Below, one piece after another: positions 26,218-35,900 of a DNA stretch of 64,000 nucleotides. The position numbers were made by a program, and so were the translations under genes. The notes under the pieces are model-generated. The model saw only the letters and a program-made list of their open reading frames with translations, had not been told where the DNA came from and did no database searches. The number at the start of each line of letters is the position of its first letter. The first letter of the stretch is position 1. This DNA comes from Clostridiales bacterium (lineage in GTDB: Bacteria > Bacillota > Clostridia > Lachnospirales > Lachnospiraceae): contig JAAYPT010000060.1 in assembly GCA_012519695.1 (NCBI GenBank), forward strand, positions 1 to 64,000, given 5' to 3'.

Positions 26218-27949
26218 AGCATTAAAGAAGTTTTTTGAGTTTTCGGGACCTGTAAATAAGAAAAAATTTTATGGTGCAATTATTTTGGGTGTAATAAAAA
26301 CAATGGTTGAAGTAACCAAAGTGGCTGCTATTGGAATTTTGCTTCACCAGATGCTGAATGATGGAATAACAACAGCAGGAATTTGGGCAAGTTTTCTCAT
26401 AATAGTAGTAGGTATTATTTTACAGACACTAATCAGTAATAAAACAACAATGCTTCAAACAGAAGGTGGATACGAGACTTGCGCAAATAAACGTATCGAA
26501 ATAGCAGAACATATGAGATATCTGCCGATGGGATATTTTAATGCCAACAGTTTAGGAAACATTACATCAGTTGCCACCAATACAATGGAGGGATTGGCAG
26601 ATATAGCAACAAGAGTTGTTATGATGTGTACCCAGGGAATGATAACCACAGGTGTTATTACAGCATTTATAATTGTATATGATTACAGAGTGGGGTTAGC
26701 TACAGTGATTGGAGTACTCCTGTTTTATATCGTCAATATGATGCTTCAAAAGAGTTCAAAGAGTATTGCAGCAGAGAAAAATGAAGTGGATACAAATTTG
26801 GTTGGGCAGGTTATTGAGTATGTTCAAAACATTACAGAAGTTAAGAATTATAATCTTGCGGGTATTCGGGCAAAGAAACTTAATACAGCCATTGAAAAAA
26901 GCGCAAAAACAAATATAAAGTCGGAATTGTCATTTTTGCCTTTTATAACACTTCAAAATGCTATCAGTAAACTTACAGGTGTTGCAATATGTATGCTTTC
27001 AGTATGGTTTTATATTAACGGCACAATGCACATTGAAAAAACAATGTTACTTATGCTGTGTTCCTTTATGATTTATTCTGGACTGGAAGTTGCCGGAGTT
27101 TACTCAAGCTTACTTCGTACTGTGTCTATGGGAGTAGATAAAGCCAATGCCATATTAGAAACACCGACCATGGATATTGAAGGCGAAGACATTACACCTG
27201 CTAATCATGATATTGATCTTAAGAATGTTGTTTTCTCATATGACCAAAAAAGGGTAATTGATGGAATAAGTATTCATATTCCGGATAAGTCCACAACTGC
27301 AATTGTAGGACCAAGTGGTGGAGGAAAGACGACACTTTGTCATTTGATTTCCAGATTTTGGGATGTAGAAAGCGGTCAGGTATTGCTTGGCGGAGTGGAT
27401 GTCAAGAAATATAGTATGGATAGCCTTATGAAAAATTTTAGTTTTGTATTTCAGAATGTATATTTGTTCAATGATACAATTGCGAACAATATCAGGTTTG
27501 GTGCACCGGATACACCGATGGATAAGGTGATTGAAGCAGCTAAAAAGGCATGCTGCCATGATTTTATTATGCAATTACCGAATGGATATGAAACAATAAT
27601 CGGTGAAGGCGGAGCATCATTGTCAGGAGGAGAAAAGCAAAGAATTTCAATTGCCAGAGCTATTTTAAAAGATGCGCCAATTATCATACTTGATGAGGCA
27701 ACTGCTAATGTGGATCCAGAAAATGAAAAGGATCTTGTATCTGCCATTGATGAGTTGACAAAAGAAAAGACAATAATTATGATAGCTCACAGACTAAAAA
27801 CGGTTAGAAATGCAGATAATATTTTGGTAATAGAAAAAGGAAAAATTGTTCAGCAAGGAAATCATAATGAACTTATGAAGCAAGAAGGTATCTATAAGAG
27901 ATTTATAGATATGCGTGAGCGAGCTGTAAGCTGGAAATTAGCCAGATAA
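26210..27949 (+). CDS. YbtQ-like fused ABC transporter (TMD-NBD)
   Basis: 579 residues. ATG 26210 is chosen because GGAGGCAGTGAAA precedes it; the open frame starts earlier at 26183. Membrane domain in residues 15-300, then Walker A GPSGGGKTT, VFQNVYLFND, signature LSGGEKQRISIARAI, Walker B IIILDEATANVDPE and the switch His in IAHRLKT. Partner of the gene before it. The AraC-type gene converges on it, 6 nt from its stop. Confidence 0.85.
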   Translation: MFRALKKFFEFSGPVNKKKFYGAIILGVIKTMVEVTKVAAIGILLHQMLNDGITTAGIWASFLIIVVGIILQTLISNKTTMLQTEGGYETCANKRIEIAEHMRYLPMGYFNANSLGNITSVATNTMEGLADIATRVVMMCTQGMITTGVITAFIIVYDYRVGLATVIGVLLFYIVNMMLQKSSKSIAAEKNEVDTNLVGQVIEYVQNITEVKNYNLAGIRAKKLNTAIEKSAKTNIKSELSFLPFITLQNAISKLTGVAICMLSVWFYINGTMHIEKTMLLMLCSFMIYSGLEVAGVYSSLLRTVSMGVDKANAILETPTMDIEGEDITPANHDIDLKNVVFSYDQKRVIDGISIHIPDKSTTAIVGPSGGGKTTLCHLISRFWDVESGQVLLGGVDVKKYSMDSLMKNFSFVFQNVYLFNDTIANNIRFGAPDTPMDKVIEAAKKACCHDFIMQLPNGYETIIGEGGASLSGGEKQRISIARAILKDAPIIILDEATANVDPENEKDLVSAIDELTKEKTIIMIAHRLKTVRNADNILVIEKGKIVQQGNHNELMKQEGIYKRFIDMRERAVSWKLAR

Positions 27950-27955
27950 GAAGAA

Positions 27956-28345
27956 TTATTCAGACCTGTTAGAAACACGGTATTCAGAAGGGTAGCTTCC
28001 TGTATCTTCCATGAAGATATGGGAAAAACGCCCAGGATTGTTGTATCCTACCATGGATGCAACTTCAATGATTGGAATACTGGTGTTTTTGAGCAGGTCT
28101 TTTGCTTTATTTACGCGTACTTCGCGTATGTATTCGGTAACGGTACAATGAAAATATTGCTTGAAAAGAACTTTAAATTTTGTTCTTCCCATATATGTAA
28201 TTCGGCATAAAGAATCGATGCTAATATTTTCACTGTAATAGTCCTGGATATAATTGGTGGCTCTTTCAAGAGATGCCTTATCAAGTACATAAAGGCTTTT
28301 ATGCATGTTTTTTTCATTTAAGTAAGTATCATTCGGGTTTGACAT
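27956..28345 (-). CDS. Short AraC-type regulator
   Basis: 129 residues from ATG 28345 with AAGGAG about 11 nt upstream; the open frame extends to 28405 without a site. It holds essentially only the two helix-turn-helix motifs (ISIDSLCRITYMGRTKFKVL and IPIIEVASMVGYNNPGRFSH, ending GSYPSEYR). YbtA and PchR, which activate related loci when bound to their siderophore, are over twice this length, so the ligand-binding half is missing. There is no room upstream for it. It is divergent from the 28574 operon and probably controls one or both transporter units. Confidence 0.8.
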   Translation of the reverse strand: MSNPNDTYLNEKNMHKSLYVLDKASLERATNYIQDYYSENISIDSLCRITYMGRTKFKVLFKQYFHCTVTEYIREVRVNKAKDLLKNTSIPIIEVASMVGYNNPGRFSHIFMEDTGSYPSEYRVSNRSE

Positions 28346-28453
28346 ATCATAATTACTCCTTTTGTAAAGAAAGTTAATCATTAGGACAATTTGGTCGAAT
28401 TCCAATGTGTTTCATTGATTTTAATATATGCATGGGATATAATTTAAAACCAG

Positions 28454-28469
28454 GTTAGTTGACACTAAC
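28454..28469. promoter_or_regulatory. Second iron-box-like dyad in the divergent promoter region
   Basis: GTTAGTTGACACTAAC, perfect 6-bp arms and the same GTTAG-N6-CTAAC pattern and length as at 24366. It contains TTGACA (28459-28464), with GATAAG 17 nt later for the forward operon. On the reverse strand TTGACT-17-TATTTT ends right beside it for the AraC gene. Confidence 0.55.
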
Positions 28470-28573
28470 TAAAATAGCATAGATAAGTTATAAAGTCAAA
28501 TATGGTGATACAATTACAAGCTATTTGAAAACAAAAATTTATAGAGGCTAGGTTAATAGGAAGGATGGAAGTT

Positions 28574-29542
28574 ATGAAAAAAGTCAGTGCGTTGGTAGTG
28601 ATATTGGTTTTGATGGTTTCATCATGTATAGGTTGCGGAAAAACAAAGTCCAAAGAAGATTACACAATAAAAATAGGTGTGCTTAGTACAGCAGATAGCA
28701 TACCTTTATATGTTGCAAGCCAGGAAAAAACTTTTGAAAGAAATGGATGTAAAGTAGAACTTGTAGAATTCGGTAGTGCATCAGATCAGTCAAAAGCGAT
28801 GGAGGCAGGCGAACTTGACGGCATGATGACCGATATGGTTGTGCAATGCCTTGTGAAAAAAGGAGGTGTTGATCTTAAGACAGTTGCAATTGCACTTGGT
28901 GCGGAAGTTACAGAAGGAAAATTTCGCATTGTAGCTTCTCCAAACAGCAAGGTAGATTCTATAGATAATCTTGCCGGAAGTAAAGTTGCAATTTCGGAAG
29001 GGACGATGATGGAATTTTTAGTAGATTCCTATTGTGATGAACTTGGAATTGATATTGACAGTATCGAGAAAGTTAGTATACCGAGTCTATCATTACGATA
29101 TGAAACACTTATGGAAGGGAATGATGTGGATTGTGCAATTTTGCCTGAAACATTAAATGATTATGCTTTACAAAATGGTGCAAAACTAATTATTGATGAT
29201 ACCACTCTTCAGAATAACTATTCTAATAGTGTGATAGTTTTGCGGGATTCATTTATAAAGGAACAAAATGAATTAGCGCAGGCATTTGTGAAAGGGTATA
29301 ACGAAGCGATTGATAACATTGAAAATAATCCAGACAAGTACAAAGAGTTAGCACTTGAGGTTGCAAGAGTTCCGGAAGATATGGAAGATATATATGTTCT
29401 TCCACACTATACCAAAGGAGCAGTACCAACAGAGGAAACGGTTGATAAAATTGTAGACTGGATGGTGAAAAAAGGATTGCTGACAGAGGGATATTCATAC
29501 AAAGAGCTTGTTGCAGATGAGTTGCAGAACAAGACAAATTGA
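28574..29542 (+). CDS. SsuA/NMT1-type substrate-binding lipoprotein
   Basis: 322 residues from ATG 28574 behind AGGAAGG. Signal peptide with lipobox SCIGC. The mature part (IKIGVLSTADSIPLYVASQE, FGSASDQSKAMEAGELDGMM, SKVAISEGTMMEFL) is typical of NMT1/THI5 and SsuA-like binding proteins, which carry taurine, sulfonates, thiamine precursors or small aromatics. It is the first gene of the long operon. Its ligand is unknown; in this locus an aryl starter acid or a sulfur compound is a reasonable guess. Confidence 0.85.
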   Translation: MKKVSALVVILVLMVSSCIGCGKTKSKEDYTIKIGVLSTADSIPLYVASQEKTFERNGCKVELVEFGSASDQSKAMEAGELDGMMTDMVVQCLVKKGGVDLKTVAIALGAEVTEGKFRIVASPNSKVDSIDNLAGSKVAISEGTMMEFLVDSYCDELGIDIDSIEKVSIPSLSLRYETLMEGNDVDCAILPETLNDYALQNGAKLIIDDTTLQNNYSNSVIVLRDSFIKEQNELAQAFVKGYNEAIDNIENNPDKYKELALEVARVPEDMEDIYVLPHYTKGAVPTEETVDKIVDWMVKKGLLTEGYSYKELVADELQNKTN

Positions 29543-29570
29543 TATTCTGCATTTAAAGGAGAAAATAATA

Positions 29571-30317
29571 ATGCTTGAATTACATGGGATAGAAAAAGAA
29601 TATGCTCAGGGGAATAATGCATTTACTGCACTTCACAATATTAATTTAGCAGTGCCAACAGGAGAATGTCTTGCAGTAGTGGGAAAAAGTGGGTGTGGAA
29701 AGACTACATTATTAAATATTATTGCAGGATTAACAAAGCCCAGCAGAGGGACTGTAATGTATAACAAAAAAGAGATAAGTCAACCTAACCGGGATATAGC
29801 GGTTGTGTTTCAGCATTATGGACTTTTCCCATGGAAAACGGTAAGGGAAAACTTGAAGCTGCCTCTACAACTTAAACATGAAAAAGAACGATATGGAGAG
29901 GTTGAGAATATGCTGGAAAAATTAGAACTTACAGAGCATGCGGATAAGTATGTATGCCAGTTATCTGGTGGACAGAGGCAAAGAGTTGCGATAGGAAGAG
30001 CCTTACTTTGCAGAAAAAAAGTTCTTCTTATGGATGAACCGTTTTCTGCATTGGATCCTATCAGTCGGGAAAGGTTACAAAACAATATGCGAAAAATTTT
30101 TTCACAGAATAACATTACAGCGGTTGTTGTTACGCACAATATAAGTGAAGCAGTGTATCTTGGAGATAAGATTGCGGTTTTTTCTCGGGAAGGAAAAGAA
30201 ATTAGAAGAGTATTAGAAAACCCGGTATCAGGTATTGCGGAAAGACAGTCTGAAAAATATCTTTCTGTAAAGTATCAGGTGGAAAAAATAATGGCAGGAG
30301 AGAATGATGTTACATAG
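29571..30317 (+). CDS. SsuB/TauB-like ABC importer ATPase
   Basis: 248 residues; ATG 29571 follows AAAGGAGAAAATAATA, preferred over the open frame start at 29508. Walker A GKSGCGKTT, Q-loop VFQHYGLFPWKTVREN, signature LSGGQRQRVAIGRAL, Walker B VLLMDEPFSALDP and switch His. The PWKTV sequence after the Q-loop is typical of the nitrate/sulfonate/taurine subfamily. It overlaps the permease gene by 14 nt. Confidence 0.88.
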   Translation: MLELHGIEKEYAQGNNAFTALHNINLAVPTGECLAVVGKSGCGKTTLLNIIAGLTKPSRGTVMYNKKEISQPNRDIAVVFQHYGLFPWKTVRENLKLPLQLKHEKERYGEVENMLEKLELTEHADKYVCQLSGGQRQRVAIGRALLCRKKVLLMDEPFSALDPISRERLQNNMRKIFSQNNITAVVVTHNISEAVYLGDKIAVFSREGKEIRRVLENPVSGIAERQSEKYLSVKYQVEKIMAGENDVT

Positions 30318-31077
30318 AAGAAAAGAAATAGTAGCAACGGTATCTATTCTGATGTTATGGGAGATGTGCAGTCATCTTATGAAAAGAGAGTTTCTGCCAT
30401 GTGCAGTTGCTTCTGTAAGAGAACTATTTAAGCTGATCGCAGATGGAACCCTGATTCAGCATTTTTTGACAAGCTTTTATAGAATCGGTATAGGTACAGT
30501 AGCTGGAATGCTTATAGCGGTGCCGGTAGGACTGGTTATTGGTCAGAGTCAAAGACTTAATAACTATTTTGGAACCATTCTTAACATATTATATCCGGTA
30601 CCTAAAGTGGTATTTTTACCAATAATTGTAGTTGCAATGGGAATCGGTGATTTGCCTAAAATTTTTCTTATAGCAGTTGTATTGTTTTTCCAAGTCACCG
30701 TAATTGTAAGAGATGCATCGGTCAATATTCCGGCAGAGCTATCAAGAACAATGCATGCGTTAGGGGCAAATAATATGCAATATATGTATCATTTAGTGTT
30801 TTTGGGGTGCCTTCCGGATATTATGACTGCATTAAAAGGAACAATAGGTGTCTCAATGGCGATGTTATTTATAACAGAGAATTTTGCATCCACAAGCGGA
30901 CTTGGATATTATGTTTCGCGATGCATGGATAGCAGAGATTATGAAAAAATGTATGCAGGGATATTGCTTATGATAGCACTTGGTCTGTTTTTATATGGTC
31001 TTGTTGAAATGACTGAAAAAAAGGTGTGTAAATGGAAAATACTTGAAAATACTACAAAAACCCAGGAGGAAATGTGA
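30304..31077 (+). CDS. SsuC/TauC-like ABC importer permease
   Basis: 257 residues, about six membrane segments with the inner-membrane permease loop NIPAELSRTMHALGAN. Start at ATG 30304 or 30307 inside the end of the ATPase gene. Its stop overlaps the start of the acetyltransferase gene (ATGATGA). Forms the importer with 28574 and 29571. Confidence 0.86.
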   Translation: MMLHRRKEIVATVSILMLWEMCSHLMKREFLPCAVASVRELFKLIADGTLIQHFLTSFYRIGIGTVAGMLIAVPVGLVIGQSQRLNNYFGTILNILYPVPKVVFLPIIVVAMGIGDLPKIFLIAVVLFFQVTVIVRDASVNIPAELSRTMHALGANNMQYMYHLVFLGCLPDIMTALKGTIGVSMAMLFITENFASTSGLGYYVSRCMDSRDYEKMYAGILLMIALGLFLYGLVEMTEKKVCKWKILENTTKTQEEM

Positions 31078-31667
31078 TGAAAAGAATACAAACGATATTA
31101 GACGCAATTGCAAGAGGAGAAGAATTTTGCATTTATGAGTGCCCGGAAGGGTATCAGTATCTTTTGGAGGTTATAGAAAAGTGTACAGAGTACAATCAGT
31201 TAAACCCGCTTACGCAAGGAGAAGAACAGATTAAACTTTTAAAAGGACTTTTTAAGAAAACAGGAGATTTTCTTATGGTTACGCCACCATTTCATTGTAC
31301 TGTTGGAGGAACGATTGAAGTAGGGGAGAATTTTGAATGCAGTTACAATGTTACCATGCAAGATTTGGGAGGAATAAAAATAGGAGACAATGTTATGATT
31401 GGCCCGGATGTGTCTATTAATACATCTGGTCATGCGCTTGAATGGGAAAGAAGAATAGAGGGATGGTCATATGCTAATCCAATTACAATAGGAGACAATG
31501 TGTTTATTGGGGCCGGTTCGGTATTATGTGCCGGGGTAAAGAAAGGTTTACATATAGGAAATAATGTAACAATTGGAGCAGGGAGCGTTGTGACAAAAGA
31601 TATACCGGATAATGTGTTAGCTGCCGGAAATCCATGCAGAGTGATTAGAAAGCTTGGTGGAGAGTAG
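31074..31667 (+). CDS. Maa/LacA-type hexapeptide O-acetyltransferase
   Basis: 197 residues. The N-terminal helical part is followed by a left-handed beta-helix: GGTIEVGENFECSYNVTMQD, IKIGDNVMIGPDVSINTSGH (catalytic His), ITIGDNVFIGAGSVL, VTIGAGSVVTKDIPDNVLAA and GNPCRVIRKL. Likely acetylates a sugar or hydroxyl with acetyl-CoA. With the glycosyltransferase 5 nt downstream it suggests that the product, or a sugar on it, is tailored. A general maltose acetyltransferase captured by the operon is the alternative. Confidence 0.82.
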   Translation: MMKRIQTILDAIARGEEFCIYECPEGYQYLLEVIEKCTEYNQLNPLTQGEEQIKLLKGLFKKTGDFLMVTPPFHCTVGGTIEVGENFECSYNVTMQDLGGIKIGDNVMIGPDVSINTSGHALEWERRIEGWSYANPITIGDNVFIGAGSVLCAGVKKGLHIGNNVTIGAGSVVTKDIPDNVLAAGNPCRVIRKLGGE

Positions 31668-31672
31668 AAAAA

Positions 31673-32920
31673 ATGAAAATAGTTGCATTTGTGGTTGGCT
31701 CGGATGGCGATGTATTCCCTTTTATTGCGCTGGGAAAGGAAATGCAAAAACGAGGCCATATTTTTCAAATTGTTGCGTTTGAATGTTATAGGGAACGAAT
31801 CGAGAAGCAGGGAATAGTTTATGGAAAATTGCATGGAAACCCGGAAGAAATGATGCAGAAAATGTTATCAGACCAAGAGAAAGGACCGGGAGTTTTGAAT
31901 GCGATCAAAGAATTGCTTGGAAAATATCCGGAGCTATATGAGGATTTTAAAGAACCGTGTCAGTGGGCAGATGTAATCATGTATATGCAGTTCGGTGGAT
32001 TGGCTTATCATTTTGCAGAAAAACTAAATAAGCCGTGTGTAAGAACATTTGCTCTGCCGTATGATCCTACCAAGTTATATTCGCCACTATTTCCGTTTAT
32101 AAAACGCAATTCCATCAGATGTAAATACAGTTATGTAATGAGTGATGTCATGATGAATTGGGCATCACTTGCTCTGGTAAATAACTGGAGAAAGAGAATG
32201 AAATTAAGAAAATGGCATCTGTTTAGATTTTATAAAAAGATGAATGGAAAACCTATATTAACGTTATATCAATATAGTAATGCTTTGTTTCCGAGAGATA
32301 AAACCTGGAAGAAACATATATATGTTACGGGTGAATGGAATATGGAGCAAGAAGATGAGAAAGAGGAACAAATCGATAATAAATTAAAAGAATTTGTTAT
32401 GAGTGGAGAACCACCGTTGTATATCGGATTTGGAAGCATGATTTCTGAGCGGGTTCATGAACTTCAGAATAAATTTTTAGAGGCACTTGAAATAACAGGG
32501 CAAAGAGCTGTATTTGTATCAGCCTGGACGAAGTTTGATAGAAAAAAGTCCCTGCCTAATGTTTTTTATACAGAGTTTGTGCCGTTTACATGGTTGTTTC
32601 ATCATGTAAGTGCAGTAATTCATCATGGTGGGGCAGGAACTTTAAGCCTTGCTGTCAGAGCTGGAAAACCTAATCTTATACTAGCCTTTGGAGGAGATCA
32701 GTATTTTAGAGGAATGCAGGCATACGAGGCTGGAGTGGCACCTAAACCAATATATCTTCCAGAAGAAGAAATCACGGCAGATGACTTAGTAAGGCAGCTG
32801 AGGGAAATAGAGAAAGAAAAGTATAAGGTTGCAGCAGTAAAAGTAGCTGAACAGATGGAAAATGAGCATGGTTGCAGTAGAGCATGCGATATTATTGAAG
32901 AATATTTTGGAGCGAAATAA
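31673..32920 (+). CDS. GT1-type glycosyltransferase (UGT/MGT-like)
   Basis: 415 residues. The N-terminal acceptor domain (KIVAFVVGSDGDVFPFIALG) and C-terminal donor domain (SAVIHHGGAGTLSLAVRAGK, LAFGGDQYFRGMQAYEAG) match enzymes that glycosylate natural products and sterols, a group that also contains IroB of salmochelin synthesis. Its position between the importer genes and the NRPS suggests a glycosylated metallophore or intermediate. The sugar donor cannot be read from the sequence. Confidence 0.8.
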   Translation: MKIVAFVVGSDGDVFPFIALGKEMQKRGHIFQIVAFECYRERIEKQGIVYGKLHGNPEEMMQKMLSDQEKGPGVLNAIKELLGKYPELYEDFKEPCQWADVIMYMQFGGLAYHFAEKLNKPCVRTFALPYDPTKLYSPLFPFIKRNSIRCKYSYVMSDVMMNWASLALVNNWRKRMKLRKWHLFRFYKKMNGKPILTLYQYSNALFPRDKTWKKHIYVTGEWNMEQEDEKEEQIDNKLKEFVMSGEPPLYIGFGSMISERVHELQNKFLEALEITGQRAVFVSAWTKFDRKKSLPNVFYTEFVPFTWLFHHVSAVIHHGGAGTLSLAVRAGKPNLILAFGGDQYFRGMQAYEAGVAPKPIYLPEEEITADDLVRQLREIEKEKYKVAAVKVAEQMENEHGCSRACDIIEEYFGAK

Positions 32921-32924
32921 TATA

Positions 32925-35900
32925 ATGGAAAATATAGATTATAAAAAAATTATCAGACGTTTTTCTGATGCAGGAATCAGATTATGGGTTGATGGAGAAA
33001 AATTAAAATTTTCAGCATCTAAAACAGAAAATGGCACAGGTGGAATGGATGAGGAAAAATTAGCTTTTTTGAAGGCACATAAAAATGAAATAATAATGGA
33101 ATTGAAAAAAGATGAGAATCGTTTTCTTTTGACAGATATTCAGTCAGCATACCTCTTGGGGAGAATGGATACTTTTGATTATGGTGGAGTATCCTGTAAA
33201 ATTTATCTTGAAATAGATTATGAAGAACTGGATAAGGAACGTTGTCAATGGGCTTGGAATAAACTGGTGGAAAGACATGAAATGCTTAGAGCAATCATCT
33301 GCGATGACGGTTATCAGGTGATTCCAACAGATACTTCGGAGATAGAAGTTAAATATTATGATTTTACATCGGATATAGAGGGGCTTGCAAAGCTGAGAGA
33401 AGAAATGAGTGATAAGGTGTTTCCGATAGGTGCTTGGCCTTATTTTGAAATAGCGTTGTCCAAGCAGAAAGAAAAAACCGTTATGCATATATCCTTTGAT
33501 TTTCTTATTGCGGATTGGAATAGTATATGGATTCTGATACGCGAATTTGAAGATTTCTATTTTAATGGTGAAACAAAAAAGAAAGTACCATTAAGTTTTC
33601 AGGATTATCTAAGTCTGGAAAATGAGATGATTTCTAAGCCGGAAGGTCTTAGAGATAAGGAATATTGGAAAAAGAGGATAGAAAATCTTCCGCCTAGACC
33701 AATGTTACCGGCAAAAGATAAAAGTTGTATTGAAAGTGGATTTGACAGACTTATTTTTGAGTTGCCAAAGAATAAATGGGATAAATTTTGCGAATATGTA
33801 AATGCAACTGGTTGCACACCAACAGCAGCAGTTATGACCTGCTATGCATTGTGTCTTGGAAATTGGAGCCAGATAAAGGAGTTTTGTATAAATCTTACCT
33901 TGCTTAATAGATTACCTTTAAGTCCGGATGTGTATAGCATAGTGGGTGATTTTACATCGGTTAGTTTACTTGAAGTGAATTTACAAGAAAAAGAAAGCTT
34001 TGCAAAATTAACAAAAAGAATCCAATCTCAGATGATGATGGATTTAGACCACAGATTGTTTTCGGGTGTAAAAACAATGCGTGAATACGGTATTGTTCAC
34101 GGAAAAGACGCATCACTGTTCCCGTATGTGTTTACAGGTTCTATCGGTTTAGTTAATACTGGAAATTTCAAGGGAAAGATATCTGGGTACGGGAAAAGCT
34201 CAACTCCACAAGTGTTTATTGATTGCCAGGCAATGGATGGACCGGACGGACTAAGAATTAATTGGGATGTCAGAAGGGGAGTGTTTGATTCCAAATTGCT
34301 GGAATCTATGTTTGAATGTTTCAAAAATCTCCTTGAAAAATTAGCTGATGATAGCCGGATGTGGGAAAAAGAAGAACTTATTCTTGTGCCGTCCAGCCAG
34401 CTTGAAGTAAGAAATAAGGTAAATGCAACAGAAAAAATTTTTAATAAGAAAACGTTGTTTGAAATGGTATGGGATGCTATGAATCGAGAGGGCACAAAAG
34501 TTGCCGTAATAGATCAAAATGAGAGTATTACATATGGAGAGCTTAAAAACAGAGTGTGTAAGATAGCAGGAAATCTAAAAAGCATGGGCATCAAAAACCA
34601 AGATACCGTAGGGGTGTTGGTAGATAAGCAGGTAAATCAGATTTCAGCGGTATTGGCAGTTTTGGCATTAGGGGGAATCTATGTGCCAATTGACAGAGAG
34701 CAGCCATATCAGAGAATAAAGGGAATTGTTGATAAAGCAGAGATTAAAGTGTGTATATGCAATGAAAATAAGATTATGGATATGGGAGAGGGGGGTAAGT
34801 GTATCCCGGTTTCAGAACTGCTTGAAAGCGGAGAAAATAATTGGGATATTCAAGCATATCAAGGAAAAGGACAAGACATTGCATATATAATTTTTACATC
34901 TGGTTCCACTGGAATTCCCAAAGGTGTTCAAATAAGTAATCATGCAGCAGCAAATACAATTTTGGATGTAAATGATAGGTTCAATGTAGGAAAAACAGAT
35001 AAGGTGCTTGCGCTGTCGAAATTGAATTTTGATTTATCGGTATATGATATATTTGGAATTTTATCTGTTGGTGGTACACTTGTGTTTCCTGATGAAGAAC
35101 AGTATCTGGTTCCTTCGCATTGGCAAAAACTAATTTTGAAGCATGGAATTACCGTGTGGAATACAGTTCCGGCATTTATGTCAATGCTTATGGAGTATTG
35201 TGAAAGTACGGAAGAAGTGCTGCCTATAAAACTTGTACTGATGAGCGGCGATTGGATTCCGGTAACACTTCCGCAGCAGATTAGAAATCATACACAAAAT
35301 CCATTGATAGTATCACTTGGAGGAGCTACAGAGGCATCCATATGGTCCAATTATTATATTTGTAAACCGGAGGAAAACTTTGAAGTAAGTATTCCATATG
35401 GCTATCCATTATCAAATCAGGGATTCTATATAGCAGATAAGTGGCTTAAACCCGTACCGGATTATGTGCCAGGTGAGTTGTGCATATATGGCGCAGGTTT
35501 AGCCGAAGGATATTTAAAAGATGATGAACAGAATGAAAGTCATTTTGTTTATAGTGAATATTTAGGAAGGAATATATATAGAACCGGAGATTATGGGTAT
35601 TACAGAAAAGATGGTGTAATGATTTTTCTTGGAAGACGTGATGCACAGGTAAAAATACGAGGACATAGAATCGAACTTGGCGAAATAGAAAAGACCTTGA
35701 TGAAAGCAGATGCGGTCGAGGAGGCGTGTGCTGTTGTAGTGGAACGAGCAGGAAACAGCAAGGAAATCTTGGCGATTGTAACTTCTAAGACATTAAAAAT
35801 AAAAGATAAGAGTTATCGGTTAATAGAGGATGCCATTACAAAACAAGTGGTGCAATATGATGACAATACAAATCACAACTGGACTATATGCAGGGATAGA

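Noticed and set aside
24436-27949. Multidrug exporter reading of the two fused ABC proteins
   Set aside because: Not excluded by fold, but heterodimer arrangement, iron-box-like promoter and NRPS neighbours fit YbtP/YbtQ-type importers better.
29253-29622. Reverse-strand frames in the importer region
   Set aside because: Antisense to clear ABC importer genes and without domains.
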